A DNA stretch of 64,000 bases from Gonocerus acuteangulatus (Eukaryota; Arthropoda; Insecta; Hemiptera; Coreidae): assembly GCA_946811695.1 (NCBI GenBank), contig OX328132.1, forward strand, positions 123,151,406 through 123,215,405. The letters are read 5' to 3'. Positions 52,940 through 61,433 of the stretch are shown piece by piece; within the stretch, counting starts at the first letter, position 1; every line of letters begins with the position of its first letter. A program made the position numbers and the translations under genes. Under the pieces are notes generated by a model, which worked only from the letters and a program-made list of their open reading frames with translations, did no database searches and had not been told where the DNA came from.

Positions 52940-53822
52940 CACGTGTCTGTCTGTTTTTCTGTTTGTATGTTCCTTATACAAATCTACACCGTTTGACCGA
53001 TTTTGACCAAACTTGGCACATAGGTAGGTCTTGATACTAGAAATCTCCTAGGCTAGGTCAAAATAGTAAAATTTCAAAATTTGGTCAAAAAGTCAAAAAT
53101 TTTGTTCTAGAAAAATTAGTTACACTGAACCATTCAGATTGTGACGGCAATTTTTAATCGACTACTACTGGCCTCTGTCGGCTGTTAGATGAACTGCTGT
53201 TGTGCAGGCCTCTGCAGGTATCATGATGAACTAAAACAAATTCACATCGTTTGACCGATTTTCGTAACTGGGTATAGACAACTAGGTATCAAGTAGAGTA
53301 GATCTTGATACGGGGTGAGTCATAGACAGAAAGTAGGTGTAGCATGGCACACTGGGTAACAGCTAGTATACAGGTAGATCTTCATACGGGGAGAGTCATG
53401 GACAGAAAGAAGGTGTAGCATGGCACACTGGGTAACTGCTAGTATACAGGTAGATCTTGATACGGGGAGAGTCATGGACAGAAAGTAGGTGTAGCATGGC
53501 ACACTGGGTAACAGCTAGTATACAGGTAGATCTTGATACGGGGAGAGTCATAGACAGAAAGTAGGTGTAGCATGGCACACTGGGTAACAGCTAGTATACA
53601 GGTAGATCTTGATACGGGGAGAGTCATAGACAGAAAGTAGGTGTAGCATGGCACACTGGGTAACAGCTAGTATACAGGTAGATCATGATACGGGGAGAGT
53701 CATAGACAGAAAGTAGGTGTAGCATGGCACACTGGGTAACAGCTAGTATACAGGTAGATCTTGATACGGGGAGAGTCATAGACAGAAAGTAGGTGTAGCA
53801 TGGCACACTGGGTAACAGCTAG
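52939..53822 (+). mobile_element. Nonautonomous Helitron-like element H2, copy 2, with amplified 3' end
   Basis: Same order as 29936-30516 from tcacgtgtctgtctg to gggtaacagctag. The last 76 bp are repeated in tandem (53301-53822), each unit ending in ctagt. So there are seven potential 3' termini in a row. Confidence 0.75.
53301..53822. repeat. Tandem repeat, 76-bp unit, about 7 copies, Helitron 3' ends
   Basis: The unit tatacaggtagatcttgata, then cggggagagtcatagacaga and gggtaacagctag recurs at an exact 76-bp step with few changes (catggaca for catagaca, atcatgat for atcttgat). Minus-strand frames of 60 codons repeat in phase with it and are artefacts. Confidence 0.95.
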
Positions 53823-53904
53823 TTGTTAAATATAAGTTAATAAATCCGTAAATGTCAACACAACACTCTTCAAAATTAACTAATGTTTAACATCATCACT
53901 TAAA

Positions 53905-54365
53905 TTTGAACGTGTGAGCAGTATTTTACATTCTGCCTTGGAACGAACGTTTTTTAGAGTTTCTACTATGGAAGGAATCTCTTTTCAGCTACCAGCAATA
54001 ATCAGCTGTCATATTTATATTCCACTTTCCCTGGTGGTGTCTTTCCATTTCCTTTATGTTCTGGTGAAATCTTCCAACATGCTCTTCACTGACAAAGCCG
54101 AGATTTTCTCGTAAAAATCCAAAGTAGAGAACAGATGTACTTTCACGCTCATATTGCAGCCCAGCTTTCTAAAATAGTTTTGAAATTTCCCAAAAAGTTT
54201 TTGACGACACTCTTAAAACCAATCCATGCCTGCTTTTTCAGTATCCTCATCATTATTTCGAATAAGGTATCAGAAATCAACTTCCTAATTTGTGGCCCAA
54301 CAAATACTCGCTCTTTAAGTTTAGCATCAGATATTCCAGATATACCTGGCTTCGTAGCATGCTAA
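53905..54365 (-). pseudogene. Decayed repeat-borne protein (RFHQNI...ADYCW type)
   Basis: Minus strand pieces: GPQIRKLISDTLFEI, then AWIGFKSVVKNFLGNF, KLGCNMSVKVH, and RENLGFVSEEHVGRFHQNI followed by GKWNINMTADYCW. These phrases belong to a protein family that I know as widespread in arthropod genomes, multicopy and unnamed, probably from a transposon. Function unknown to me. At least two frameshifts and a stop break it. Confidence 0.7.
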
Positions 54366-54627
54366 TAACTTTTAAATCCCCACAAACCTTCCATTTATGT
54401 TCCTATTTTACTTTTTCTAGAAGTAATTTTAAGTTATGTTATGTTTCCTAAAGCTACATTTGCAGGGATTGGACTTAAAATAAGGCATAGATTGTTGTCT
54501 GTTACACTGTTACATTGTTATATTCTTGTGAAGCACATTGTTTTCAACAATGTGAACAGTATTATTTCTTATTTTTCTGGTTTCTTTTCAGTTCCACGTG
54601 CACAGAACTACATTGAAACATATTAGG
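54366..54627. other. No gene recognised
   Basis: AT-rich sequence, the target region of the LINE that follows. Confidence 0.4.
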
Positions 54628-54637
54628 TATAACTACT

Positions 54638-54641
<4 letters not shown>
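54628..54641. repeat. Target-site duplication of the intact-ORF2 LINE, left
   Basis: tataactactaatt, repeated at 58990-59003, exactly bordering poly(T) on this side and the truncated 5' end on the other. Confidence 0.93.
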
Positions 54642-54691
<50 letters not shown>

Positions 54692-54692
<1 letters not shown>

Positions 54693-54721
54693 GTGCATCT
54701 ACTGCTGAGGTCATTAGCACC
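54692..54721 (-). promoter_or_regulatory. LINE 3' tail hairpin, shared with SINE family A
   Basis: Minus strand: ggtgc taatgacctcagcagtagat gcacc. The SINE at 506-691 has ggcgc taatgacctagatgtagat gcgcc. Loop core and stem positions correspond, and the middle pair is T-A here and C-G there. It is the likely recognition site for the LINE reverse transcriptase at the RNA 3' end (inference from other LINE/SINE pairs). Confidence 0.75.
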
Positions 54722-55011
54722 ATCGTTATTAGTTTTGTTTTATGGTTGGTGGGTTAGAATTCCTTAAACCTAAAATTTCCTTAAAAAGGTGTTGCATCCT
54801 TTTTAACAAATACTGGATCAACCATTAAAAGAACCTAAACCTAGACAAGTAATATTTACAAGTACACAATCAGACAATAAATATTCTCACACACACAAAA
54901 CTCACTCAGACAATAAATTACATTCACTCTGGTGAAACATATAAATTAATGAGATAAAATTATATGCACAAATTGTCAGGATTCAACTATATCATAATTG
55001 TTGTTTTTTCC

Positions 55012-58000
55012 TTATATTTGGCAGAAAACGTTAATATCCTTTAGATAATCGATTAGCCTTTTCACAGATGGCTCTGTCCTACTCAAGATATCACTCAGGG
55101 TATTTGGTAAATGGTGCCGCCGCCTTGCCTCCCCGAGCCGTGGGCACTCCACCAAGATGTGCATTACATCGAGGAGGGCACCACATCGCTCGCAATGGGG
55201 CCGGTGTCGACCCACGAGATGATATCCATGAGTAAGACGTGTGTGGCCGATTCTCAAACGGGTTAAAACTACGTCTTCGCGTCTTTTCTTGTTATTTGTA
55301 GGGCTCTTGGCCAACACAGAGGTCTCGACATTTTTAATAAATAGCTCTTTATTATTAAAATCCTCCTGCCATTTATTATTCATGAGGTGTTTTATGTAGC
55401 ACTTCGCATCTTTTGTATGAAGAGGAGAGGCGGGATCAGCTGACATTTCAGCAGCCCGCCTCGCCAATTCATCCGCTTTCTCGTTGCCCTCAATGCCCGT
55501 ATGTCCTGGTATCCAGAGGAACGAAACAATCGTCCCTCCAAAGTACAAGGCAGCCAATACATTGAGGACCTCTCGTAGAAGTGAGTCCCTCGTAAATTTA
55601 TTTTGAACTGCAAGCAGGGAACTATATGAATCCGTACACACCAATATGTTTGTATCGAGAGCTCCGTAATGTTCAAGAGCTATTTTTATAGCTTGTAGTT
55701 CCGCTCTATATATGTTCGTATGTGGATTCAGAGGAATAGCAAGGTTTTTCTCGCCGTCAATAAAGATTCCACATCCCGTACCAGTATTCATTTTTGAGCC
55801 ATCTGTAAAGACAATTAGGTGATCTGGGAATCTATCAATAATTTCTTTATACATTTCCTTGTATATAATGGGTGCCGTGTTGGATTTACAGAACCGTGTC
55901 AGTGAGAGGTCTATGTTTATATCTGGGAGAACCCATGGAGCTACGACCGGAGGCCGAGTCTCCAGTAGGTTACCCCAGGTGCCACCATATGAATGAATTA
56001 ATTCATTTGCTCTCACTGCCAGCGGTCTAGTAATCGTACGTCTATGTCGGTAGATATCTAATTCTTCATTGTCCGTTATAATTGTATGGAGAAAATGACT
56101 GCTATTTGCTCGCAATGAGTTCACGTATGATAGAGTCATTAGCGCTCGCCTATGGTTTGGAGGAAGATGTCCGGCCTCGATGTAGATAGAATCTAATGGG
56201 CTGGTGCGGAATGCACCAATCGCAACCCGTAGCCCCGCGTTGTAGAGCCTGTCTAGCTGGCGGAGCCACGACCTGCGTGAAGACCCATAGATTGCACATC
56301 CATAATCAACTCTGGACCTTATCAATGCGTCAAATATTTTCAGGAGAATCGATTTTTCGGCACCCCATTTGAATCTAGATAATGTCTTTAGGATTCTGAG
56401 GGATGCCTCGCACCTCTGGATTGTGTAATTAATATGGTGCCTCCATCTCAAGTGCGCATCCATTATTAATCCCAGGAACTTATGTCTATCTTTGAAGGTA
56501 ACCACAGAGCCATCCAACACAAGTGCAGGATGATTATCTGGCCGCCGAAGTCTGCAAAAGTGAACTGCCACAGTCTTATCAACTGAGAATATAAAACCTC
56601 TTTTCTTAGCGACTGTACAAACTGTGTCAATTGCCTCCTGCAGACCCCGAGCTTCTTCATCTTCCGGCGGATGCGATATAAATAGGGCTAGATCGTCTGC
56701 GAAGAGTGACCTGCCTATTTCTTCACTTACATTGTCAGCAATTCCATTTATCGCGACAAGAAACAGGGTTACGCTGAGGACGGATCCTTGAGGGATGCCA
56801 TTTTCCTGTACACGTAGCGATGACAGGGCATCGCTTATTCGAACTCTGAATGTTCTTTCTTCGAGAAAGCTCTTGAGGAATAGGGGTAGTCGTCCTTTGA
56901 ACCCCCAACCATGGAGCCTCTGAAGAATATCATACCTCCATGCCCTGTCATATGCCTGTTTCATGTCGAAAAAAATGGCTGTGACATGTTGCCGAGAGCA
57001 GAAACCTTTTTGTATAATGTGTTCCAATAGCGCTAGTTGGTCTTGGGTGGAGTACCGTTGCCTGAATCCTGCTTGGTATTTGCTAATAAAATTATTACTC
57101 TCCAACACATGAACTAGCCGATAATTCACCATAGCCTCCAGGAGCTTTCCCAGACAACACAAAAGCGATATAGGTCTGTAGCTACCTGGAGACTGAGGGT
57201 CCTTACCGGGCTTCAAGATTGGCACAATTATTGCTTCTTTCCAAGCAAATGGGTATTTCGCATTGGTCCAGAGTCGATTAAACAGGTCAAAGATCGTTCT
57301 TTTACCAGAATCTGGGAGATTTATTAACATTTCGTAAGGCACACCGTCGCATCCAGGTGAAGTTTTCCTGGATACCACTTGCATTGCCCTATTTAGTTCC
57401 TCAATGCTGAAGTGCACATTATAATCATCCGTTGTGTCCTCGAGTAGTCCGAAATCCAAGCGGATCGCCTCTTCACTCACTCTAGCAGCACGAGAATTTT
57501 CGTCGTAGTCTGCAAGGCTGAACGTAGAGCTGAAGAAATCCGCGAATACGTTTGCGACTTCCAACGGATCATCAATGTACACTCCAGCATTTTGAAGAAC
57601 AGGAATTTGTGGCCTTGTTTTCCTTCCCCCAATGGCTCTGACTTTTCTCCAAACCTCGGAAATAGAGGCTTCACTTGTCATAGTACTGACATACGTGGCC
57701 CACGAGTCTCTTTTCTTTTGCAGTTTTATCCTTCTCTCTAGTGCCCGCGCCTTCTTGAATGCGATGAGGTTCTCTTGAGTAGGATGCCTCTTAAATCGGT
57801 TGAAGGCTCTCTTCTTCGATTTGTTTACCTTCCAACATTCCTCATCCCACCAGGAAACAGGTATTCTCTTTGTGTGCGATGAGGCATGTGGGATAGACTT
57901 TTCACCTGCATACTTAATAGCCTCAATGATTCTCTTGAGGGTTTCATCTGTGGACTCCGTAAATTCTGGGGGTATAAATGAATCTCGAAAATGTTCCCAG

Positions 58001-58716
58001 TTTGCTCGTTTGATAGCCCAATTGTTTGGATTTTTGTAATCATTGTATCTACCCGCGACGGTAAGCAATATTGGGAAGTGGTCGGATCGGTGAAGATCCT
58101 CTAGTACTTCCCATTGAAGGTAAGACGATGTTGAACTGCTGGTAATCGAGAGATCAATAGCATCCAATGTTCCCGAGGATTCGGTCAAATGAGTTGGCGA
58201 CCCATCGTTCAGGACTAATAGCTCTAACTCTTCGATGGTATCGTAGAGTAAGCGGCCCTGTGGGGTGCTCCTCCTTGAACCCCAGGAAACATTGTGAGTA
58301 TTGAAATCTCCTAAAATTATGACTGGAGTTGGTAACTGTAAAATTACGTTTTGAACCTCTCTCACATCGTATCCTCTACCATCCGGGAGATACAATGAAC
58401 AAACAGTGGCGGCTACAGGGGTCTTCAGACGCACAGCGACTGCTTGCAACGGTGTTTTTATTGTGATAGGTAAAGCTCCGAGTTTCTCCAAGGTGTAGAT
58501 GGCCACTCCACCGTGGCTTCGACCACCCGGCAAAACTATGGGCTCCCTGTGCTCACACCTGTAACCGGGCAACTGCCTTGGGGAGTCTGCCGGAAATTTC
58601 GTTTCTTGGAGGGCTACAACCAAGGGGTTGTAAGTGTTAACCAAGTAACGCAATTCGTCGCTGTGTTCTGAAAACCCGCGAATGTTCCACTGTAAAAATA
58701 TATTTGATCGGGACAT
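55012..58716 (-). CDS. LINE ORF2 polyprotein: endonuclease, reverse transcriptase, RNase H, zinc knuckle
   Basis: 1234 residues, no stop or frameshift. It nicks target DNA and copies its RNA there (target-primed reverse transcription). Seen in order: an APE-type endonuclease (QWNIRG at 9, LQETK with E38, GDFNTHN with D137, SDH at 211-213); the reverse transcriptase (YRPISLL at 513, FFDMKQAYDRAW with D584, GIPQGSVLS at 640, FADD with D674 and D675); RNase H with all four acidic residues (TDGS D972, RAELQA E1006, CTDS D1029, EKADELA D1082, plus WIPGHTGIEGNE at 1068); and a C-x2-C-x7-H-x4-C knuckle (C1175, C1178, H1186, C1191). This order fits the I clade. The start is the first Met, 27 nt after the ORF1 stop, and MSRSNIFLQWNIRG puts the first catalytic Asn at its usual distance. 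Normal length for the clade. Confidence 0.97.
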   Translation of the reverse strand: MSRSNIFLQWNIRGFSEHSDELRYLVNTYNPLVVALQETKFPADSPRQLPGYRCEHREPIVLPGGRSHGGVAIYTLEKLGALPITIKTPLQAVAVRLKTPVAATVCSLYLPDGRGYDVREVQNVILQLPTPVIILGDFNTHNVSWGSRRSTPQGRLLYDTIEELELLVLNDGSPTHLTESSGTLDAIDLSITSSSTSSYLQWEVLEDLHRSDHFPILLTVAGRYNDYKNPNNWAIKRANWEHFRDSFIPPEFTESTDETLKRIIEAIKYAGEKSIPHASSHTKRIPVSWWDEECWKVNKSKKRAFNRFKRHPTQENLIAFKKARALERRIKLQKKRDSWATYVSTMTSEASISEVWRKVRAIGGRKTRPQIPVLQNAGVYIDDPLEVANVFADFFSSTFSLADYDENSRAARVSEEAIRLDFGLLEDTTDDYNVHFSIEELNRAMQVVSRKTSPGCDGVPYEMLINLPDSGKRTIFDLFNRLWTNAKYPFAWKEAIIVPILKPGKDPQSPGSYRPISLLCCLGKLLEAMVNYRLVHVLESNNFISKYQAGFRQRYSTQDQLALLEHIIQKGFCSRQHVTAIFFDMKQAYDRAWRYDILQRLHGWGFKGRLPLFLKSFLEERTFRVRISDALSSLRVQENGIPQGSVLSVTLFLVAINGIADNVSEEIGRSLFADDLALFISHPPEDEEARGLQEAIDTVCTVAKKRGFIFSVDKTVAVHFCRLRRPDNHPALVLDGSVVTFKDRHKFLGLIMDAHLRWRHHINYTIQRCEASLRILKTLSRFKWGAEKSILLKIFDALIRSRVDYGCAIYGSSRRSWLRQLDRLYNAGLRVAIGAFRTSPLDSIYIEAGHLPPNHRRALMTLSYVNSLRANSSHFLHTIITDNEELDIYRHRRTITRPLAVRANELIHSYGGTWGNLLETRPPVVAPWVLPDINIDLSLTRFCKSNTAPIIYKEMYKEIIDRFPDHLIVFTDGSKMNTGTGCGIFIDGEKNLAIPLNPHTNIYRAELQAIKIALEHYGALDTNILVCTDSYSSLLAVQNKFTRDSLLREVLNVLAALYFGGTIVSFLWIPGHTGIEGNEKADELARRAAEMSADPASPLHTKDAKCYIKHLMNNKWQEDFNNKELFIKNVETSVLAKSPTNNKKRREDVVLTRLRIGHTRLTHGYHLVGRHRPHCERCGALLDVMHILVECPRLGEARRRHHLPNTLSDILSRTEPSVKRLIDYLKDINVFCQI

Positions 58717-58743
58717 ATTAAGTCAAATAATTAATTTTTATTA

Positions 58744-58989
58744 TTACTCGGCAGGCGTTTTCCTAGATCCACGTTTTTTACCCTTAGGCCAACCTTTCTT
58801 TCCGGGGTGCACAGGTGTGAACGGACCACCACCGTCATCCGTCAACTCCTCAACGGAATCAGCGCTGAGTAGTAGAGGAGCGGTAGGCGGCTTGGCCACA
58901 CGTCTTAACAAGTGTAGGGGAAATTATTTTCCCCTTTTCTTCGTTTTCATTCACCAAAGTGAATGAACCCGAAGGGGTGGGTTCGGGGA
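58744..58989 (-). pseudogene. LINE ORF1, C-terminal remnant, frameshifted
   Basis: Minus strand: EPTPSGSFTLVNENEEKGK, a frame slip near 58920, then RRVAKPPTAPLLLSADSVEE, LTDDGGGPFTPVHPGKKGWP and a basic end KGKKRGSRKTPAE with a stop at 58744. ORF1 of such LINEs binds the RNA. Only the linker and basic tail are left, so CCHC knuckles or other domains cannot be judged. The remnant starts exactly at the 5' truncation of the insertion. Confidence 0.75.
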
Positions 58990-59003
58990 TATAACTACTA
59001 ATT
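58990..59003. repeat. Target-site duplication of the LINE, right
   Basis: tataactactaatt, identical to 54628-54641. Confidence 0.93.
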
Positions 59004-59189
59004 ACGCAAAAACGGTATGTGGTAGAAAAAAAAAAAAAAAAAAACGATTACATTTTGGAATGAGCACATCAAATTTAGTAAAGTAGACCTATTTTGGAGG
59101 AAACCCCAGAATCATGGATATCGGTGACATTATTATTTTACTACTTGGAATACTTTTGCCAGAAGAAGCTCCTGGATCTAAAGACATTT

Positions 59190-59960
59190 TAGCGCGTTTC
59201 CTCCCTCCTTATTGAGGGATGGGCTCAAAAATTGTCCAATTTCCGATGAAATATGCTTCAAAAATACTTTCTCTGATTTAGAAGGCCGAGTTTCTTTACC
59301 AGCCCAATTCGAATACCGAAATTTAACGAATTTCGACACGTACTAGAGGTAATTGGTCGTTGTTGGAAATCAAATGAAACCATTTTCACGGCTATATATA
59401 AAATTCTTCAAGAAAACTGGAAAAACCTAGTATCCCTAACTTATTTTCGGTTGGAGTACTTAGAAACGATAATTTCAGATGATTTTTTTTCTAGCTGTTT
59501 GAAATTCTTCAGAACTAAAATATTTAAATTTTGGTTACGTTTGGAGTTTTGAAAGAAAAATATAGATTTTGTTAACATAGCAGTTTTGGGATTTTTTGTA
59601 TATTTTCTTAAATATCTCGGTTAGGAAATCGTGGTACTTGGAAAGTAAACATTCGAAAGATTACTAATTGGGTCTCCCCGTGGTCTAGTGGCTAACGCAT
59701 TGGATTCTTATGCAGGAGATGGGGGGTTCGAATCCCGCCTGCAAGGAGTTTTCACATTTCAGGGCCCAAAAATTCCCAGCTCCACCGTGAATGTCAGCGC
59801 TAATGACCCAGCTGTCGTTGCACCGTAAAAAAAATGGTTCTGAAGTTATTTTTGATAGGACGATCTCATTTTCATTAGAGAAATCATACTTTTGAACGGG
59901 TTTTTGTCTCTGATGGCCACAGTTTTATATTCATTCTTTTTTAAATTTTTATATTTAAAT
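59190..59960 (+). mobile_element. Family K copy split by a SINE
   Basis: Starts ttagcgcgtttcctccctcc, then aatttccgatgaaat, gaaatcaaatgaaaccattt and ttttggttacgtttggagtt. It continues after the SINE with atggttctgaagttattttt and gataggacgatctca. Confidence 0.65.
59670..59834 (+). mobile_element. tRNA-headed SINE, family A, copy 4
   Basis: gggtctccccgtggtctagt, then ggggttcgaatcccgcc (box B) and the shared body with gtcagcgctaatgaccca and gttgcaccgt, ending in A8. The most diverged copy. The tail stem is mismatched. Inserted in family K with no clear target duplication. Confidence 0.88.
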
Positions 59961-60254
59961 TCTTATAACATTTGAGTATACTTTTTATTTATAATTTTCA
60001 ACATATTTAACCCTAATTCTAGATGCTAAATGACATATCTAGATTCTAGATGCTCACTGCTGCCAACACACTTCACTGAAATTTCCCTTCATGTCAGTCA
60101 GACACTTTATAAACACCAGGGGTAAAACTTATTTTATTGTAATGCATTTTCATTTATAGTTTTTTAATATATCTTCATTATATAACAATGAGCATGTATC
60201 TACATATCCAAAGGTCATCGGCCTCACTTCAAATAATGGCTCTACTAAAAGTAT
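59961..60254. other. No gene recognised
   Basis: AT-rich. Short duplication ctagatgctaaatgacat and ctagatgctcactgc near 60020-60060. Confidence 0.35.
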
Positions 60255-60590
60255 ATGGGAAGAGGGCAGGGTTAGTTTAGTTGTAGAGCACTCAACTAAA
60301 GTGCTGGAGGACCTGAGTTCAAAACTCGGGCGAGCATTAAATATTTTAACTTCTAGTGTTGTTGCGCGAGGGTTGGATATAGAGACCCTTACCATCCCTA
60401 GGCCCACCCAACTTATAATTAATTTATTAATGGGTCCCTGCAAAGGGAAAAATCAGGTGGCCGGAGCATTGTACTGACCATAACATCTCTCTAGTGTGCC
60501 TTATGGTCAAGAATCAGATACCTCTACAGTATATGCTCCTCTGGGCCCTTTTGGCTCGTTACGGGACTGATTTTTTTTCCTACTATAGGT
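60255..60590 (+). mobile_element. tRNA-headed SINE, family B, full copy
   Basis: The head gggcagggttagtttagttg, then tagagcactcaac (box A) and gagttcaaaactcgggc (box B) mimics a tRNA with D-, anticodon and T-arms. The body has accatccctaggcccaccc, cttatggtcaagaatcagat and gctcgttacgggac. A truncated inverse copy is at 25772-25935. Tail differs from family A, so it probably has another LINE partner. Confidence 0.8.
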
Positions 60591-60920
60591 ACACTCAAGT
60601 TAAGTAAACTAAATTTAAATAAAATCAAACTTAATAAAATCATAAATTTTATTATTTAAAAAAAAATATATTTTTGAGTTTAAATTGCAAAGGCAAAGCA
60701 AAACTTAACTTTTAGTTGTTTCGCAACATTTTAAAAAGGATCTCTTGTCTTGAATCGTAAAGTTTGTCGAGATGATGAGCAATCAGGGATAGTTGGATTC
60801 GGCTAGGAAAACGTCAATACGGTTTCCCTTAACATCCTTAATACATATTTTTACAACCCTAAATCTAAATTTTCAACATGTCTTTTTGTGTGGCATTTAT
60901 TTTTTGAACTTTATTTTCAG
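60591..60920. other. Candidate intron 3' part
   Basis: AT-rich sequence leading to ttgaactttattttcag at 60920. The pyrimidine-rich run before the AG is a good splice acceptor. Nothing else recognised. Confidence 0.4.
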
Positions 60921-61031
60921 GTGCTATGACCAATCGTCGTAAGAACATGATCACTTGGCTCCTGTTCTTTTCCACCCTGACGCTCGTATCACCACAAGCT
61001 CTCTGGACACCGATATACGTCGATGGCAAAA
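60921..61031 (+). CDS. Candidate host exon: start codon plus signal peptide, partial
   Basis: A 111-bp block between tttattttcag and a consensus donor (gtaagtaat). The ATG at 60926 opens MTNRRKNMITWLLFFSTLTL, then VSPQALWTPIYVDGK, 35 codons plus one base (phase 1 end). A basic start, a hydrophobic core (WLLFFSTLTLV) and small residues at SPQA look like a secretion signal cut near A25. GC content is above the flanks, unlike the repeats. The five bases before ATG would be 5' UTR, so a noncoding first exon should lie upstream. Family unknown; downstream exons lie outside the window or are not seen. Could be chance, but signal and both splice sites agree. Confidence 0.5.
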
Positions 61032-61154
61032 GTAAGTAATACATTACTATTATTGAATGTACTTTTAAATAATACAATATAAAAATTAAAGCAACTTTTT
61101 TATCATATCAAGTTTCCATTCATCGTCAATTTACTTAAAAACACGAAAATTTGA

Positions 61155-61433
61155 TTTCAAATTTAAGGCTCTAAAAAGTGACCATGAAGCGATGACACTT
61201 TATCCTATTGGGTAGGTTTTTATGTGTCCAATTAGTTCCAGATGGCAAACAACTGTTGATAGGTCATCGTCAATTTCTCTTGCAATGTCCCGAGTAGTTT
61301 TGCAAGGGTTTCTTGACCAAAGTCCTCTGTTTTTGGAACATTGTGGAACAAATAAAGTTCTTCGAACTACAATTAGCCCAACTCTGTCCTTTAGATCTAG
61401 GAAAGGATCCTACGAGAGGCTGACTAGAAATTA
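61155..61433 (-). pseudogene. mariner-like transposase fragment
   Basis: Minus strand: RNPCKTTRDIAREIDDDLST, then VVCHLELIGHIKTYP. This resembles the second HTH of mariner transposases (rdIA..l..s.StV..HL..iGk.kk). The DDD catalytic part is missing. It is directly followed by a satellite array. Moderate confidence because of its length. Confidence 0.45.

Larger units (their letters stand above)
54642..58989 (-). mobile_element. I-clade LINE, 4.35 kb, 5'-truncated, intact ORF2
   Basis: The insertion is bounded by 14-bp duplications. On the minus strand it has the ORF1 end (58989-58744), a 27-nt gap, ORF2 (58716-55012), about 290 bp of 3' UTR, a tail hairpin (ggtgc ... gcacc, 54721-54692) and about 50 A. 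Intact ORF2, long poly(A) and perfect duplication mean a young insertion. Loss of the 5' end and the ORF1 frameshift make this copy itself incapable of autonomous movement, although ORF2 could still act in trans if transcribed. Confidence 0.93.

Noticed and set aside
53320..53806. Series of 60-codon minus frames
   Set aside because: In-step readings of the 76-bp Helitron-end array.
60261..60335. Functional tRNA gene in SINE family B head
   Set aside because: Acceptor stem does not close and the same body occurs without the head at 25.8 kb.
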